In this document: positions 36,479 through 46,140 of the stretch, piece after piece | Layout of the letters: every line of letters starts with the position of its first letter | Position numbering within the stretch: position 1 is the first letter of the stretch | Assembly (NCBI GenBank): GCA_910584035.1 | Contig: CAJTZR010000002.1 | Location: forward strand, 1 to 52,341 | Reading direction: 5' to 3' | Length of the DNA: 52,341 nucleotides | Source: an uncultured Christensenella sp. | Lineage (GTDB): Bacteria > Bacillota > Clostridia > Christensenellales > UBA3700 | The notes under the pieces: generated by a model | Database searches by the model: none | What the model was told of the DNA's origin: nothing | What the model saw: the letters and a program-made list of their open reading frames with translations, nothing else | Made by a program: the position numbers and the translations under genes

Positions 36479-39400
36479 TTATAAAATACTAATGTCATAA
36501 GTAGTATCATCAGTTTGAGGTTTTATTTGTATATCACTTGCTGGAACAGCGTTGTTTACAAATACACCATAGCAGTACAATTGCATTTCAAAGCCCTCAA
36601 CATTTGCATCTGCAAGAGAGAATCTATTTGCAAGCAAGTCTGCAAGCTTAATATTTTGTAGAGCAGTAGGTGCATAAATGTATTGGTCAGTTTCCAAATT
36701 AATTGAGAATCTAACTGCATCAGATAAGATTAAATCTACCATAGCATCCAAAGCTGATTTTACATTTATTTGAGTAGTTCTTGTAGTAGGTGTGCTTTCA
36801 CCGCTATCGCCACTATCACCGCCATCTGGGTCAACTGGTCCTGGGTTTTCTGGTTCACTACCACTACCTCCGTCACCACCTTCACTGCCATCACCGCCAG
36901 TAGTAGGAGGTGTCATTAAGTTGTTTAGGTAACTTGTCTCGTCAGTGTTTAAGTTGTTAATAAATGTGTATTTAGTAGCACTTGTCAAGTCAGCCATACC
37001 ATTATTTAATACTACAAACGTACCGCCATAGATTTTTTCTGGTAGGATAACATTTGCTAAGTCATTACCACCAATTAAGCTGTTAGACATTTCAAAGTGC
37101 ATAAATAGCAAACCATTTGGAGCTGTCTCAATTAAGTTACGTGGTACAATGTCTTTGCTTGTATCCGCATCGCTAAAGTCTACCAAACCTAAGTCTGCAA
37201 CGACATTTCTAAAGTCACTTACGCTATTAGCCTCACCAATGCTATTGTTGCAGAACAAACCGAACTTAGTCAACTTGGTTGTAGCGTTATCAACAGCTTT
37301 TTTGATTTGTTGACCAATATAGCCATCATAAATTTTAATAGAGAAAGTGTTGTCAGTATTCTCAAGTATCTCATAAAGGAACTTAGTTTGAGTTGCTCCC
37401 TCAGAGTTAGTAACATCAAATTTGCCGTCACTGCCAGTCAATGGGTTCATTGTAACAGAGGTGTAAGAGTATTCACCGCCATCTTTCTTAGGCAAGTTGT
37501 TAAGCTTGTAAATAACACTTCTTAATGTCTCGCCAGTGTCGCCCTCTTGATAGTTATCGCCAGAAATGTTTTTGCTAATCAATTGATACAAGTTTGTGCT
37601 TGTAAAACCATTAGTTTCGCCATTTACTGGAATTTTAACTGCTTCATCAGTTGCAACTAATGCAATACCTTGATTAGCAAAATCTTCAAATGATGTTTTG
37701 ATAGTTTCACCAATGTTATTTGCTACTGTAGTTTTATCAAAGTCTGCACCAGCACCATCTGTTTTGATAATCTTATTGATTAATTTCAAAAGGTTATCTA
37801 TTTGGCCATCGTCAGCGGCATTAATTTTGATTGTAGTAGAGTAGTCGTTTAATGAGATTATAGCACTTACTACTAAATAATCTGCAGCAAAGTTTTCAAG
37901 TTTGATACCAGCAATACCTTGAGCATTTTTGTCAAGAGTACCAGCCATTCTCAAAGATAATGTATTTTTTGTTTCGTCAACACTCATATCTACAAATTTA
38001 AAGTTTTTATAAAAACCAATATCTTTAATAGTAGATAAGTTACCACTTTGCTCAATAAGCTTAGCAAGCTCAAGAGCAGTTATTGCAAAGTTGCCATCTG
38101 TTGCATCATTCATATTAGCTTTAATACGTGCTAAGTCAAAAGTATTTGCAAGATTGCCTGCTGTAATGTTACTACCAAGCTCTTTCAATGTCTTAAATAC
38201 ATCAGTGCTTGCAATATTGTTTTTGTAGAAGAATTTTCCGTTAAGTTCACGTTTGATAAAGCCAGTTTCACCAGTTAGGTAAGTAGTATCAAGTTTATTT
38301 ATAATTTGACCATTATTTTTATCAAACTTTGTTTCTTCGTCATAGTTATAGTAACCTGCCATTGTATTTTGGATAACTTCTGCAGACATTTTGTTTGCTG
38401 TTTCAGTTTCACCCTCGTTTAGGACGTTTGCCAAAATTTCATAAATAGTAGGTAATTGCAAACCTCCTTTTATAAAACCAATGTGCATATCCTCTGGCTC
38501 TTCACCCGTTGGAGGAACGATAGTCTCAAGAGCAGGGTAAATAGCAGAATTTAATTTGTTAATCAAATTTTCTTTAGTAAATTTAGATAATGTATCATTA
38601 CCAATACCACCAACAGAGTTATTGGAACCATCTTCCTTATCAGCAGTTAGTCCTGCAATAAGTTTTTCAATAGTTTCAAACATTTTGTCGCTATCGCTTT
38701 TGTTGTCAGAACTTTCGTCTTTAGTGTAGTTAAAGATAATGTCTGTTTTTAATTCCCCATTTTTATCCATAGGAACAATTACTTTAATATAAACATTTTT
38801 AGGGAATATTGACATAATTAGTGGCTCTAAAGCACCTAATTGATTGCCAACTTGTGTCTTAATGATACTTGCAATATCAATATAAGCAATCATATCAATA
38901 GTTTTTTCAGTTAGAGTAAGCTCAAGAATTTCCATTTTGAACTCTTCGCCCAACTTTTCACCAATTGTAGTGTTTATAATTTGAGCAAGTGCCGCATCAC
39001 TTAATTTAGCTTTTTCGGCTAATTGGTCATTAGTGTAATTGTAGATATAATCGTCTTCAAATTTGCTTTTGATATTGATATGTTCTGGAATAGTTTCAAT
39101 CTTATCCAAGAAATTATCTGGGGTAATATCTTTGCAGAATTTTTCGTCAATACCATAAGTTGCAAACAAACTTGTTACTGAATTGCTGAAAGCCTCTTTT
39201 GAGGTCGGATTTGTTACGTTTGCATTAATATAAGAATTAATATCAGCGTAATCAAAATCAACAGTGTGCATATGTTTAACCATCAACAAAAAGTCAGTTG
39301 ATGTAACATTAGTAACATTCATTTGTCTTAAAGCAGTTGTCAAAAGGTCAAGTTTAATTTCACCATTTGCAGTTTCCTCAGTAGATGGTGCAATAACAAT

Positions 39401-40696
39401 ACCTTGCTTTTGAGTCATTTCATTGATAGAATTGATAGTGCTGAAAATAGATTTACCAACACTATTCAAAGTTTTTTCTATTGTGCCATTAACATACTTG
39501 CTATCTGCAGTGTAAAGAATTTTTTGAATAGTTTCCTCTTTGATTGAGTTGATTCCTAGAGTAGGAGCTTTGTCAACCTCTGGAGTAGTATTAGCAGTTA
39601 TGTAAATGCTCTTTGGCAATAGTGAAGGGATTAGATTTTTAAGGAAATCAAAACCTTGAAAATCAAAGCTAGATAGAATTTCCTTTACCAATGTATTAAT
39701 TTTAACTTTTAGGATAACAGAAATAGTGCTTTCACCATTAGCATTTTTCTTAATATTGCATTGTGCAACGGAAATACTATTTTTAATAGAAATGTTGTAT
39801 TGAGATACTAACTCTTGAACCATTGGAACTGAATCAATGTTAAGTATAACTTGTTGCATAACAGCAGCTAACATTTTGTCAGTAATTTCCCAAACAGGAA
39901 CAGCACTATTTGCATCAAAATCTTTTAAAGTTGAAAAGTCAAACTTTGTATCTGCAAGTAGCTTGTCCAAATACTCGTTACCAGTTAGTGAATTGTTTTC
40001 ACTGGGAACTGGGTCACCAGACTTGTCAAGTAGGTCAGCGACAGAAGATGTTTCGCTACCAACGCCACCTTTGCTTTGAGGTATTAGCTCTAGCAAATCA
40101 TTGATATTAAGCGGTGAATCTAGATACATAGCTTTTTGCAAGTTGTCAAAAAAAGCTTGGCCGTCATTAACAACATCATAATTTTGAGGGAAAGCATTAT
40201 CGTCAACTTTGTACAAGCCACCAATCAAATCGCCTAGCTCAATCAAAGTAACACCAGTAATTGGTTGTACATATAAATGGTATCCGCCAAATACAGCAGT
40301 AAATGCTAAAACAAAAAGCAGAGCAACAGACATCAAGCAACATTTAAAACCAGTATGATTGCTTGACAAATCTCTATGACGATAGTCATATAACTTTTTA
40401 TGTTTTTTCTTAAGATGTTTAAGCTTCTTTTCCTCACTTTTAGACAAAGGAGCTTTAACGCTATTACTTTCCAAGCGATTAATCTCTTGTCTGTATTTTT
40501 CCTCCTTTTTAGAAGGCTTTGGAACGTGCTTTTCTTTCCAATTAGCGTCTTTTATGGCTTTTATGTCATCTTCAGACAAAAGCTCTGCATCGCAAAGAGA
40601 TGAATCATTATTAGTGACCCATTCTTTGGTGTTACGCTTTTTCTTCATTTTTGATGGATTTTGTTCAAAATTGCTTTTGTTAAATTGTCCACTCAT
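36479..40696 (-). CDS. Giant membrane-anchored protein, unknown function, co-transcribed with plsY
   Basis: I do not recognise this protein of 1405 residues. Residues 1-118 are very basic and cytoplasmic. One membrane helix follows (about 118-141), then more than 1250 extracytoplasmic residues with little Cys. At least three modules start with a short helix (EITDKMLAAVMQQ near 272, KLSDAALAQIINTT near 566, AITALELAKLIEQ near 873). Each is followed by beta strands, with parallel strings SLLPKSIYITA (360), SIFPKNVYIKV (631), NFAADYLVVSA (937) and VILPEKIYGGT (1218). A Gly/Ser/Asp/Pro-rich linker lies at 1265-1310, before a last domain. The start is ATG 40696, eight bases after AAGGAG inside the end of plsY. 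Repeated helix-plus-sheet modules and the plsY linkage hint at lipid or envelope work, which is inference only. Confidence 0.85.
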   Translation of the reverse strand: MSGQFNKSNFEQNPSKMKKKRNTKEWVTNNDSSLCDAELLSEDDIKAIKDANWKEKHVPKPSKKEEKYRQEINRLESNSVKAPLSKSEEKKLKHLKKKHKKLYDYRHRDLSSNHTGFKCCLMSVALLFVLAFTAVFGGYHLYVQPITGVTLIELGDLIGGLYKVDDNAFPQNYDVVNDGQAFFDNLQKAMYLDSPLNINDLLELIPQSKGGVGSETSSVADLLDKSGDPVPSENNSLTGNEYLDKLLADTKFDFSTLKDFDANSAVPVWEITDKMLAAVMQQVILNIDSVPMVQELVSQYNISIKNSISVAQCNIKKNANGESTISVILKVKINTLVKEILSSFDFQGFDFLKNLIPSLLPKSIYITANTTPEVDKAPTLGINSIKEETIQKILYTADSKYVNGTIEKTLNSVGKSIFSTINSINEMTQKQGIVIAPSTEETANGEIKLDLLTTALRQMNVTNVTSTDFLLMVKHMHTVDFDYADINSYINANVTNPTSKEAFSNSVTSLFATYGIDEKFCKDITPDNFLDKIETIPEHINIKSKFEDDYIYNYTNDQLAEKAKLSDAALAQIINTTIGEKLGEEFKMEILELTLTEKTIDMIAYIDIASIIKTQVGNQLGALEPLIMSIFPKNVYIKVIVPMDKNGELKTDIIFNYTKDESSDNKSDSDKMFETIEKLIAGLTADKEDGSNNSVGGIGNDTLSKFTKENLINKLNSAIYPALETIVPPTGEEPEDMHIGFIKGGLQLPTIYEILANVLNEGETETANKMSAEVIQNTMAGYYNYDEETKFDKNNGQIINKLDTTYLTGETGFIKRELNGKFFYKNNIASTDVFKTLKELGSNITAGNLANTFDLARIKANMNDATDGNFAITALELAKLIEQSGNLSTIKDIGFYKNFKFVDMSVDETKNTLSLRMAGTLDKNAQGIAGIKLENFAADYLVVSAIISLNDYSTTIKINAADDGQIDNLLKLINKIIKTDGAGADFDKTTVANNIGETIKTSFEDFANQGIALVATDEAVKIPVNGETNGFTSTNLYQLISKNISGDNYQEGDTGETLRSVIYKLNNLPKKDGGEYSYTSVTMNPLTGSDGKFDVTNSEGATQTKFLYEILENTDNTFSIKIYDGYIGQQIKKAVDNATTKLTKFGLFCNNSIGEANSVSDFRNVVADLGLVDFSDADTSKDIVPRNLIETAPNGLLFMHFEMSNSLIGGNDLANVILPEKIYGGTFVVLNNGMADLTSATKYTFINNLNTDETSYLNNLMTPPTTGGDGSEGGDGGSGSEPENPGPVDPDGGDSGDSGESTPTTRTTQINVKSALDAMVDLILSDAVRFSINLETDQYIYAPTALQNIKLADLLANRFSLADANVEGFEMQLYCYGVFVNNAVPASDIQIKPQTDDTTYDISIL

Positions 40697-40698
40697 AT

Positions 40699-41355
40699 TC
40701 AACTCTCCTTTTTACTATCGTCATCTGTATCTTCCTTGCCAAACAAAGATAGTGAGTTTTCTGTGTTGTTTTTTATCCGTTTAAAATTGCTCCTATGTGT
40801 CCAGAAAATCAAACCTAGCCACAAGACAAGCAGAATAAGGCATACATAGTAATAATTATCCCTCACCAAACAATTACGAATAATGTTTGTTACAACCAAA
40901 ATACAAATTGCCATTAATGACCCGATAAAGCCTTTTTTGAAAAATGCAAGATACCCAATCATAAGCGTAAACGCTACAGCAAATGTGATAGGAGAGATAA
41001 CTGCAAATGCACCAAGACTTGTTGCCACGCCTTTACCCCCCTTGAATTTGGAAAAACAAGAGAAGATATGCCCCAATACAGTGGAAAGACCAAGTACATA
41101 CATTGCAAGATTATTATCCTTAAAAACAAATCTGCCAATTAGAGCAAAGACTATACCTTTTGCACAATCAAGAACAAATGTCAAACAGCCCCAAAACTTG
41201 CCAACGGACCTAAGCATATTCATAGTGCCAGGGTTGCCAGAACCTAAATGTTTGATGTCCTTATTTTTTATCTTAGCAATAATTGTGGCAAAGTTTATAC
41301 TGCCAACAATGTAACCAAGTGGTATAAAAATTAAGTAATAGTATAAGTCAATCAT
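40699..41355 (-). CDS. plsY: Glycerol-3-phosphate acyltransferase PlsY
   Basis: PlsY is the membrane enzyme that transfers an acyl group from acyl-phosphate to glycerol-3-phosphate, the first step of phospholipid synthesis. The 218-residue protein has the PlsY motifs GSGNPGTMNMLRSVG (38-52) and GHIFSCFSKFKGGKGVATSLG (the second and third conserved cytosolic loops), and several membrane helices. The C-terminal 50 residues extend past the usual end and are charged. Its stop lies two bases before the start of the giant gene, and AAGGAG for that gene sits in its last codons. The promoter upstream is a perfect consensus with a palindrome in its spacer. Confidence 0.95.
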   Translation of the reverse strand: MIDLYYYLIFIPLGYIVGSINFATIIAKIKNKDIKHLGSGNPGTMNMLRSVGKFWGCLTFVLDCAKGIVFALIGRFVFKDNNLAMYVLGLSTVLGHIFSCFSKFKGGKGVATSLGAFAVISPITFAVAFTLMIGYLAFFKKGFIGSLMAICILVVTNIIRNCLVRDNYYYVCLILLVLWLGLIFWTHRSNFKRIKNNTENSLSLFGKEDTDDDSKKES

Positions 41356-41398
41356 AAAAACTCTAATGCGTAATAATTTATTATAATAATCTATGCTA

Positions 41399-41427
41399 AT
41401 TATAACACATTAATTAAGGTGTGTCAA
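41399..41427 (-). promoter_or_regulatory. Consensus promoter of the plsY operon with operator-like palindrome
   Basis: On the minus strand TTGACA (41422-41427) and TATAAT (41399-41404) are 17 bases apart, a perfect consensus. The spacer is a near-perfect palindrome (ACACATTAA/TTAAGGTGT, 41405-41422, one mismatch pair), ideally placed for a repressor. Confidence 0.8.
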
Positions 41428-43105
41428 CGTATGATAGGCTATTAAAATAATTTTTTCTACTTTAAATGGAAAATATTGTTTGCTACACCCACAAATTTAG
41501 GCAAAAAATGGCTAGAATTCTCTTGAGCGTACAATTTTGATTTAAAGTGGCATTAAAATTTTTAAAAATTTTGTCGCAAAAACAGCCGCCGTATTTTGCC
41601 GTCTGCAATTAATTTTATGCAAATATTGCATTGATTGACACAATTATATATCAAAAATCGCACCTAAAGAGAGTAGAAATAGAATACAATTAATAGTTGT
41701 TTGAAAAATATGATTACTTATTTGTTGAAAAATAGATACCATTGAAAAAATAATAATGCGTTAAATTAAAACTATATCATAATGTAATGATACATTTTCA
41801 AATCAACAGCTTATCCGCTAAACAATATAAAGAGAGGTTCTTGTACAATTACATATAATTTAAATACAACATTTTTTACTTTAAAAGGCAAAGAGTTTTT
41901 TTGTTATTATTTACAACGGGAATTGATATCTTTGTATCCAAGTAAATTGAATTATTTTGCTACAAAAGTTTGCAATTGTTGGACTATCATATGTGGTGCT
42001 TTTACAAGGTGAATTTAGTTATTATTGTGCTTTAAACTAAGTGTTTTTGCAAAATAAAATATAGATTATTGCTGTTTACTATAACTACACTATTATATAA
42101 TATATAATAAAGAATATTATTTTAATGTAGATACCATTCAAATATACAGAATTAATTTAAAAAAACTAATTCAAAAACACTTTAGAATATTCCTAAAACA
42201 ATTTAGTCAAATTAAAATAATATCCCTAAAAGCATCTTTGTGACATTGAATTATGCTTTAAAAAGGGTAGTGGGTGTGTGTATTTTTTAGAGTGATTTAG
42301 CAATTGATTTACTACAAGAATTAAACTTGATACATTGAATATTTAGGTTAAAGTTACTTGAGTAGATTGCTTAATAAAAAACCTATTATGTAAATTCAAT
42401 TATGCGATTTTAAATAAAAGTCGCATATGTTTAAGAGGTTTTTTATTAGTAAAGATATAAATTGAAAAAGACATAAAAATCAATGATTTATTGCTATAAA
42501 AGTGAGTTTATACCGATTTTCGTAGCATATTTTGCTATTTATTGTGCTGTTTTAGCTCTATATTTAAAACTTGTAACATTAAAACAAAGTAAAAAATACA
42601 ACAAGATGCCATAAATTGACATCTTGTTTGTAGATAAAATATACTATTGTTTTACAATAAAAATTTAAGCTGTGTGAATTTGTAAATGATTAAAAATTTA
42701 TGAATGATAAATACCCATTATTTGTATGCTAAAAAAGTCACAATATTCTGCCTATAATTGCTATCGTTTTTGTAATGGTTTGCTCAGCATTAAAGCTATA
42801 TTTAATGTGAACCTTATTAGATATTTTCAATGGCTATATGGTTAAGCAAATATAATTTGTATTGTTGCCTTATCCAATGTTGTAGCAATCTTAAGTGGAA
42901 AATATGGCATTTTATATCCATTAAAAATTAAACAAGTAAATTTTAATAAATTGCTAATTTTTTAATTTGGTTTGTTTGATTATTTATCAAAAATCATTGT
43001 ATATTTTCAATCAAATTTTATGCAAATGGATAACACTATTTAAAAATTTACTTGATAGGCTATTTATTTTTTTGCAATGTAATTTTATAATTTTTTTGTT
43101 TGTTT
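41428..43105. other. Long gene-free stretch between plsY and lepB
   Basis: About 1.7 kb has no convincing coding frame on either strand. It contains a nested hairpin element (42372-42448), a partial recurrent motif copy (ACCGATTTTCG near 42512) and an ACAAGATG/CATCTTGT hairpin (42601-42627). It is the longest unexplained stretch in the window and may hold one or more small RNAs. Confidence 0.5.
42372..42448. repeat. Nested hairpin element with 13-base terminal inverted repeats
   Basis: TAATAAAAAACCT (42372-42384) and AGGTTTTTTATTA (42436-42448) are perfect inverted repeats. Inside, ATGCGA-TTTTA (about 42401-42411) pairs with TAAAAGTCGCAT (about 42415-42426) with one bulged base. The design fits a MITE-like element or a compact structured RNA with a terminator on each strand. 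Confidence 0.6.
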
Positions 43106-43711
43106 TTATTTAAGACCAACCATTATTCCCATTATGTCTGACTTATAAATAGGACCATAGTTTCTACAATCAAAGCTATTTGTATAATTGTCGCCTATTG
43201 CAAAATATTGGTATTCTCTTAACGTATGATAATGTTCTCCCGCTACAGCCGTTGTTTTTGGTAAAAGATTTTTTAATAGGGCAAATTGGTCATAAGAGAT
43301 ATAAAATTCTTTACTTGTTTTATCACTATAGTTAACTATTAATTTATTTTCATTAAAAATTATTACATCACCTTCAACAGCTATAACTCGCTTAATAACT
43401 TGTTTACGAGGGGCTGACGCTGTACGTGGTGAAATGAATGCTATAATATCACCAACAACTGGGTCCCTATGAATTTTGGAAATGTAAACTTTTTGACCTT
43501 CATAAATGGTTGGGTTCATAGAACAACCAACAACATTGTATGGAGTGCATATGTATTCCAAACACAAATATACAGTTAGTATAATTGCCAAAATCACTAA
43601 TAAAATTACAGTGATAATTTTTTGGTTTCTAGTTATAAAAGGCAAATCCTCTTTTTTGTTTGCTGTGTTTTCTTCTTGATTTCCCATATTGTTAAATTTA
43701 ATGTTACTCAT
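43106..43711 (-). CDS. lepB: Signal peptidase I
   Basis: Signal peptidase I removes signal peptides from exported proteins. The 201-residue protein has a short basic cytoplasmic N-terminus and one membrane helix (about 31-53). The catalytic Ser lies in GCSMNPTI (Ser64), and the general-base Lys in VIKRVIAVEGD (Lys107). The C-terminal box is YFAIGDNYTNSFDCRNYG, equivalent to the usual GDN..S.DSR. This is the short Gram-positive form. The ribosome site is AGGAAG. It stands alone, and no promoter could be fixed with confidence. Confidence 0.94.
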   Translation of the reverse strand: MSNIKFNNMGNQEENTANKKEDLPFITRNQKIITVILLVILAIILTVYLCLEYICTPYNVVGCSMNPTIYEGQKVYISKIHRDPVVGDIIAFISPRTASAPRKQVIKRVIAVEGDVIIFNENKLIVNYSDKTSKEFYISYDQFALLKNLLPKTTAVAGEHYHTLREYQYFAIGDNYTNSFDCRNYGPIYKSDIMGIMVGLK

Positions 43712-44038
43712 TATTACTTCCTACAATTGTTATTTTTTATAATTTTATGAGATACTAGATTTTTTTGCCCGAATTTTATTTGCCTTATATTTAAAATCTG
43801 TAAATTTTCTTAAATTCTATATCAATACTTTTAAATAGTGTAGTATTAGATATTTGTTGTTAGGTAATATTTTAGCTACTATTTTTTTAAATCAAATGGT
43901 ATTTAATTATAATTTTTGTAAAATGGTTTGCAATCATTTTAATTCCAATTAAAACAAAATGTCTTAAGCCACAATTAAATAAAAATTTACAATTCATATT
44001 ACCAACTTTGCCATATACTTTCCGCAAATTACATATTT
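43712..44038. other. AT-rich spacer with no gene seen
   Basis: No coding frame or recognisable RNA lies here. The bases nearest lepB supply its AGGAAG ribosome site on the minus strand. Confidence 0.4.
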
Positions 44039-44233
44039 TTAATTGCAATTTGAAGTTTTTTGTATATATTTTTTGACTATTGAGGGGAACTTGTTTCTAT
44101 CCAACATAACTATATGCCCACATTTGTCACATTGAATTTTTATGTCACAACCTACACGAATAATTGTCCAACTATTACCGCCACAAGGGTGTACTTTTTT
44201 TGAAATTATTTTGTCACCTAAATTATATTGCAT
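44039..44233 (-). CDS. DUF951 family zinc-ribbon-like protein
   Basis: The 64-residue protein carries the DUF951 pattern: LGDKIISKKVHPCGGNSW, then VGCDIKIQCDKCGHIVMLDRNKF. It has a Cys in HPCGG, and the pair in QCDKCG together with another Cys suggests metal binding. These small proteins are conserved in Firmicutes, often close to the origin, and their function is unknown. The GGGTG ribosome site sits at the end of the upstream alpha/beta-hydrolase-like gene, with one base between the genes, so they are translationally coupled. Confidence 0.85.
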   Translation of the reverse strand: MQYNLGDKIISKKVHPCGGNSWTIIRVGCDIKIQCDKCGHIVMLDRNKFPSIVKKYIQKTSNCN

Positions 44234-44234
44234 A

Positions 44235-45896
44235 TTACACCCAAATTATATTGTTGAACAAAACTTTTTCGGCTTGACTAAATACCAGTGCTTTAATTTT
44301 TGTCCAAGATTTTATAGTGTGTAGTTTTTTGCTGACAAAAGCGGTGTTAGGTATTTTTATGCTTTGCCATTCGTCAGACGGAGGCAAATTCAATATTGCA
44401 AAATACGATTTTAAATTTATATCTATCAACTCCACTGTAATTTTACGAGGATTTGTCGTATAATAGTCAAATTGTAGCAATACTTCTTTTCTTGTGATAG
44501 TTTTTCCGTCCACATTATAACAAACCAAGTCGCCTCTATCTGTTGTTATTCCCTCAAGACCTAAAGCACCTTTTTCAAAATGAATATTTGCTCTATCTGC
44601 AAAGAAGGCATTTTCACGAGGGTAAAAAGCATTTGTCCCAAAGCCTTTGTTGAATATCATCCTATGATTACGAGGTGTTATTCTAATTTGTTGATTCAAA
44701 TCTCTAGGTTTTATTGTAACCATAGGTGAGGAGTACATTGAACCATTCCTATAATACACAGTACAAATTAAACTAATTTCCTCATCAATATCATAAACTT
44801 TTATTTTTTTACTTGCTGTGCCAACTAAGTCAGTATATACAGAATATCCCACCCAGTTACGTACGCTATCATTTGCATTACCATATGCAATGTGTATTTT
44901 AGCTTCCATTATATCGTCATAACCAATATCAAAATCTGCATATACCCAAATTGAATCTTCAAGTAAAATAAATCTACCTTTTGGTGCAATAACAGACTTT
45001 CTATTATTTGCAATATCGTCTATCCAGTTAAAAACTGTATACAATGCTTGTTTATACAAATTCTGAGAGCAACCAACAGATATACATTCGTAGTGCTTTA
45101 TATTATCTGGCAACAATTTCAAAGTGTCAGATAGTGAAGAGTAGGTATAGTTTCTATTATTTGAAGAACCAAGGAACAGAACAGGGCAGTTAATAAATTT
45201 AACATATGAGGGACTTGCACAACACAAAGTCCAAACATTCCTCTCTGCAAGTTTGCTGAGTGGTATTTCGCTATCTGTTGCATTACCATTGTATTCGTCA
45301 TATCCCGTGTTGTTGATAGGTATAATTCCGTCAAGGCGGTCATCCATACCTGCAACTTGCCATAAAATATTTGCTCCGTCATTTTGAGCGGTCATCAATA
45401 CTTTGTTAGGTTGTACAGATGGCGAAAAATTTCTTACAAAACTTATTACTTGTCTAGTGATTTTACACCAGTTAAAAAGACAAGTATTTTCCGCACCATA
45501 GTTGCAAGTGTTTAAATGGTCTTTTGCATAAATATAGTTGCAATATTCAAGACTATGAGGGTAGCGAGTATAGTGCTTAGATTTGCTTTTGCCAGCAATA
45601 TCAAATGTCACAACGTGAAAACCCGCTTGTACATAGTAAGAGATATAATTAAAGTCAACCATTTTGTCAAACTCTGGCACCATAATTACAGCAGCTTGAG
45701 AGGATGGCTTGTTTGGAAAATATATTTGAGTATAAACACGCACATCACCGTCTTGTTTGCTCAAAGCGGTGAAATACAATTCGCATAAACTCATATACCC
45801 CAAGTGCTTAAAACTAATTATGTTAGTGTTAAAGTTAGAGGTAGTAGGTTTAAACTTATTCCATAATTGTACTGGTGTTAAAATATGCTTTTTCAT
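44235..45896 (-). CDS. Alpha/beta-hydrolase fold protein with apparently lost nucleophile
   Basis: The 553-residue protein has an esterase-like first half resembling acetyl-xylan esterase or PqaA types, followed by a beta-rich second half that could be a carbohydrate-binding domain. Strands VYTQIYFPNKP, AVIMVPEF and GFHVVTFDIAGKS fit the fold. Where the nucleophile elbow GxSxG is expected, it reads MTAQNDGANILWQ (168-180), with Asn172 in place of Ser. The usual downstream AAGMDDRLDGIIP segment is kept. No signal peptide or membrane helix is seen. Loss of Ser predicts a non-catalytic or altered enzyme. It is co-transcribed with the DUF951 gene. Confidence 0.65.
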   Translation of the reverse strand: MKKHILTPVQLWNKFKPTTSNFNTNIISFKHLGYMSLCELYFTALSKQDGDVRVYTQIYFPNKPSSQAAVIMVPEFDKMVDFNYISYYVQAGFHVVTFDIAGKSKSKHYTRYPHSLEYCNYIYAKDHLNTCNYGAENTCLFNWCKITRQVISFVRNFSPSVQPNKVLMTAQNDGANILWQVAGMDDRLDGIIPINNTGYDEYNGNATDSEIPLSKLAERNVWTLCCASPSYVKFINCPVLFLGSSNNRNYTYSSLSDTLKLLPDNIKHYECISVGCSQNLYKQALYTVFNWIDDIANNRKSVIAPKGRFILLEDSIWVYADFDIGYDDIMEAKIHIAYGNANDSVRNWVGYSVYTDLVGTASKKIKVYDIDEEISLICTVYYRNGSMYSSPMVTIKPRDLNQQIRITPRNHRMIFNKGFGTNAFYPRENAFFADRANIHFEKGALGLEGITTDRGDLVCYNVDGKTITRKEVLLQFDYYTTNPRKITVELIDINLKSYFAILNLPPSDEWQSIKIPNTAFVSKKLHTIKSWTKIKALVFSQAEKVLFNNIIWV

Positions 45897-46106
45897 ATCT
45901 CTCTATTTATGTGTAAGTTTTTATTACATATTCGTTTTTGTTACCTCTGCTATTTGCTAAAGATAATATATAGTTATTTTAACATTATTATAAAAAATAA
46001 TCAAGTATTTATTAAAATAAAATGATTTAGTAGTCAAAACAAATTGCATTTTATGTTAAAAAATCAGTACTAAATTTAAAATTTTTAATAAATTAACAAA
46101 AAAGCG

Positions 46107-46134
46107 TTGTAATTTTGTCAAAATGTAGTATAAT
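46107..46134 (+). promoter_or_regulatory. Leaderless-type promoter of the small membrane protein gene
   Basis: TTGTAA (46107-46112) and TATAAT (46129-46134) are 16 bases apart, and only TAAAGA separates the -10 from the ATG at 46141. There is no Shine-Dalgarno site. Confidence 0.6.
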
Positions 46135-46140
46135 TAAAGA

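Noticed and set aside
40883..41314. 143-codon + strand frame opposite plsY
   Set aside because: It lies wholly within plsY, which has clear family motifs, and has no ribosome site.
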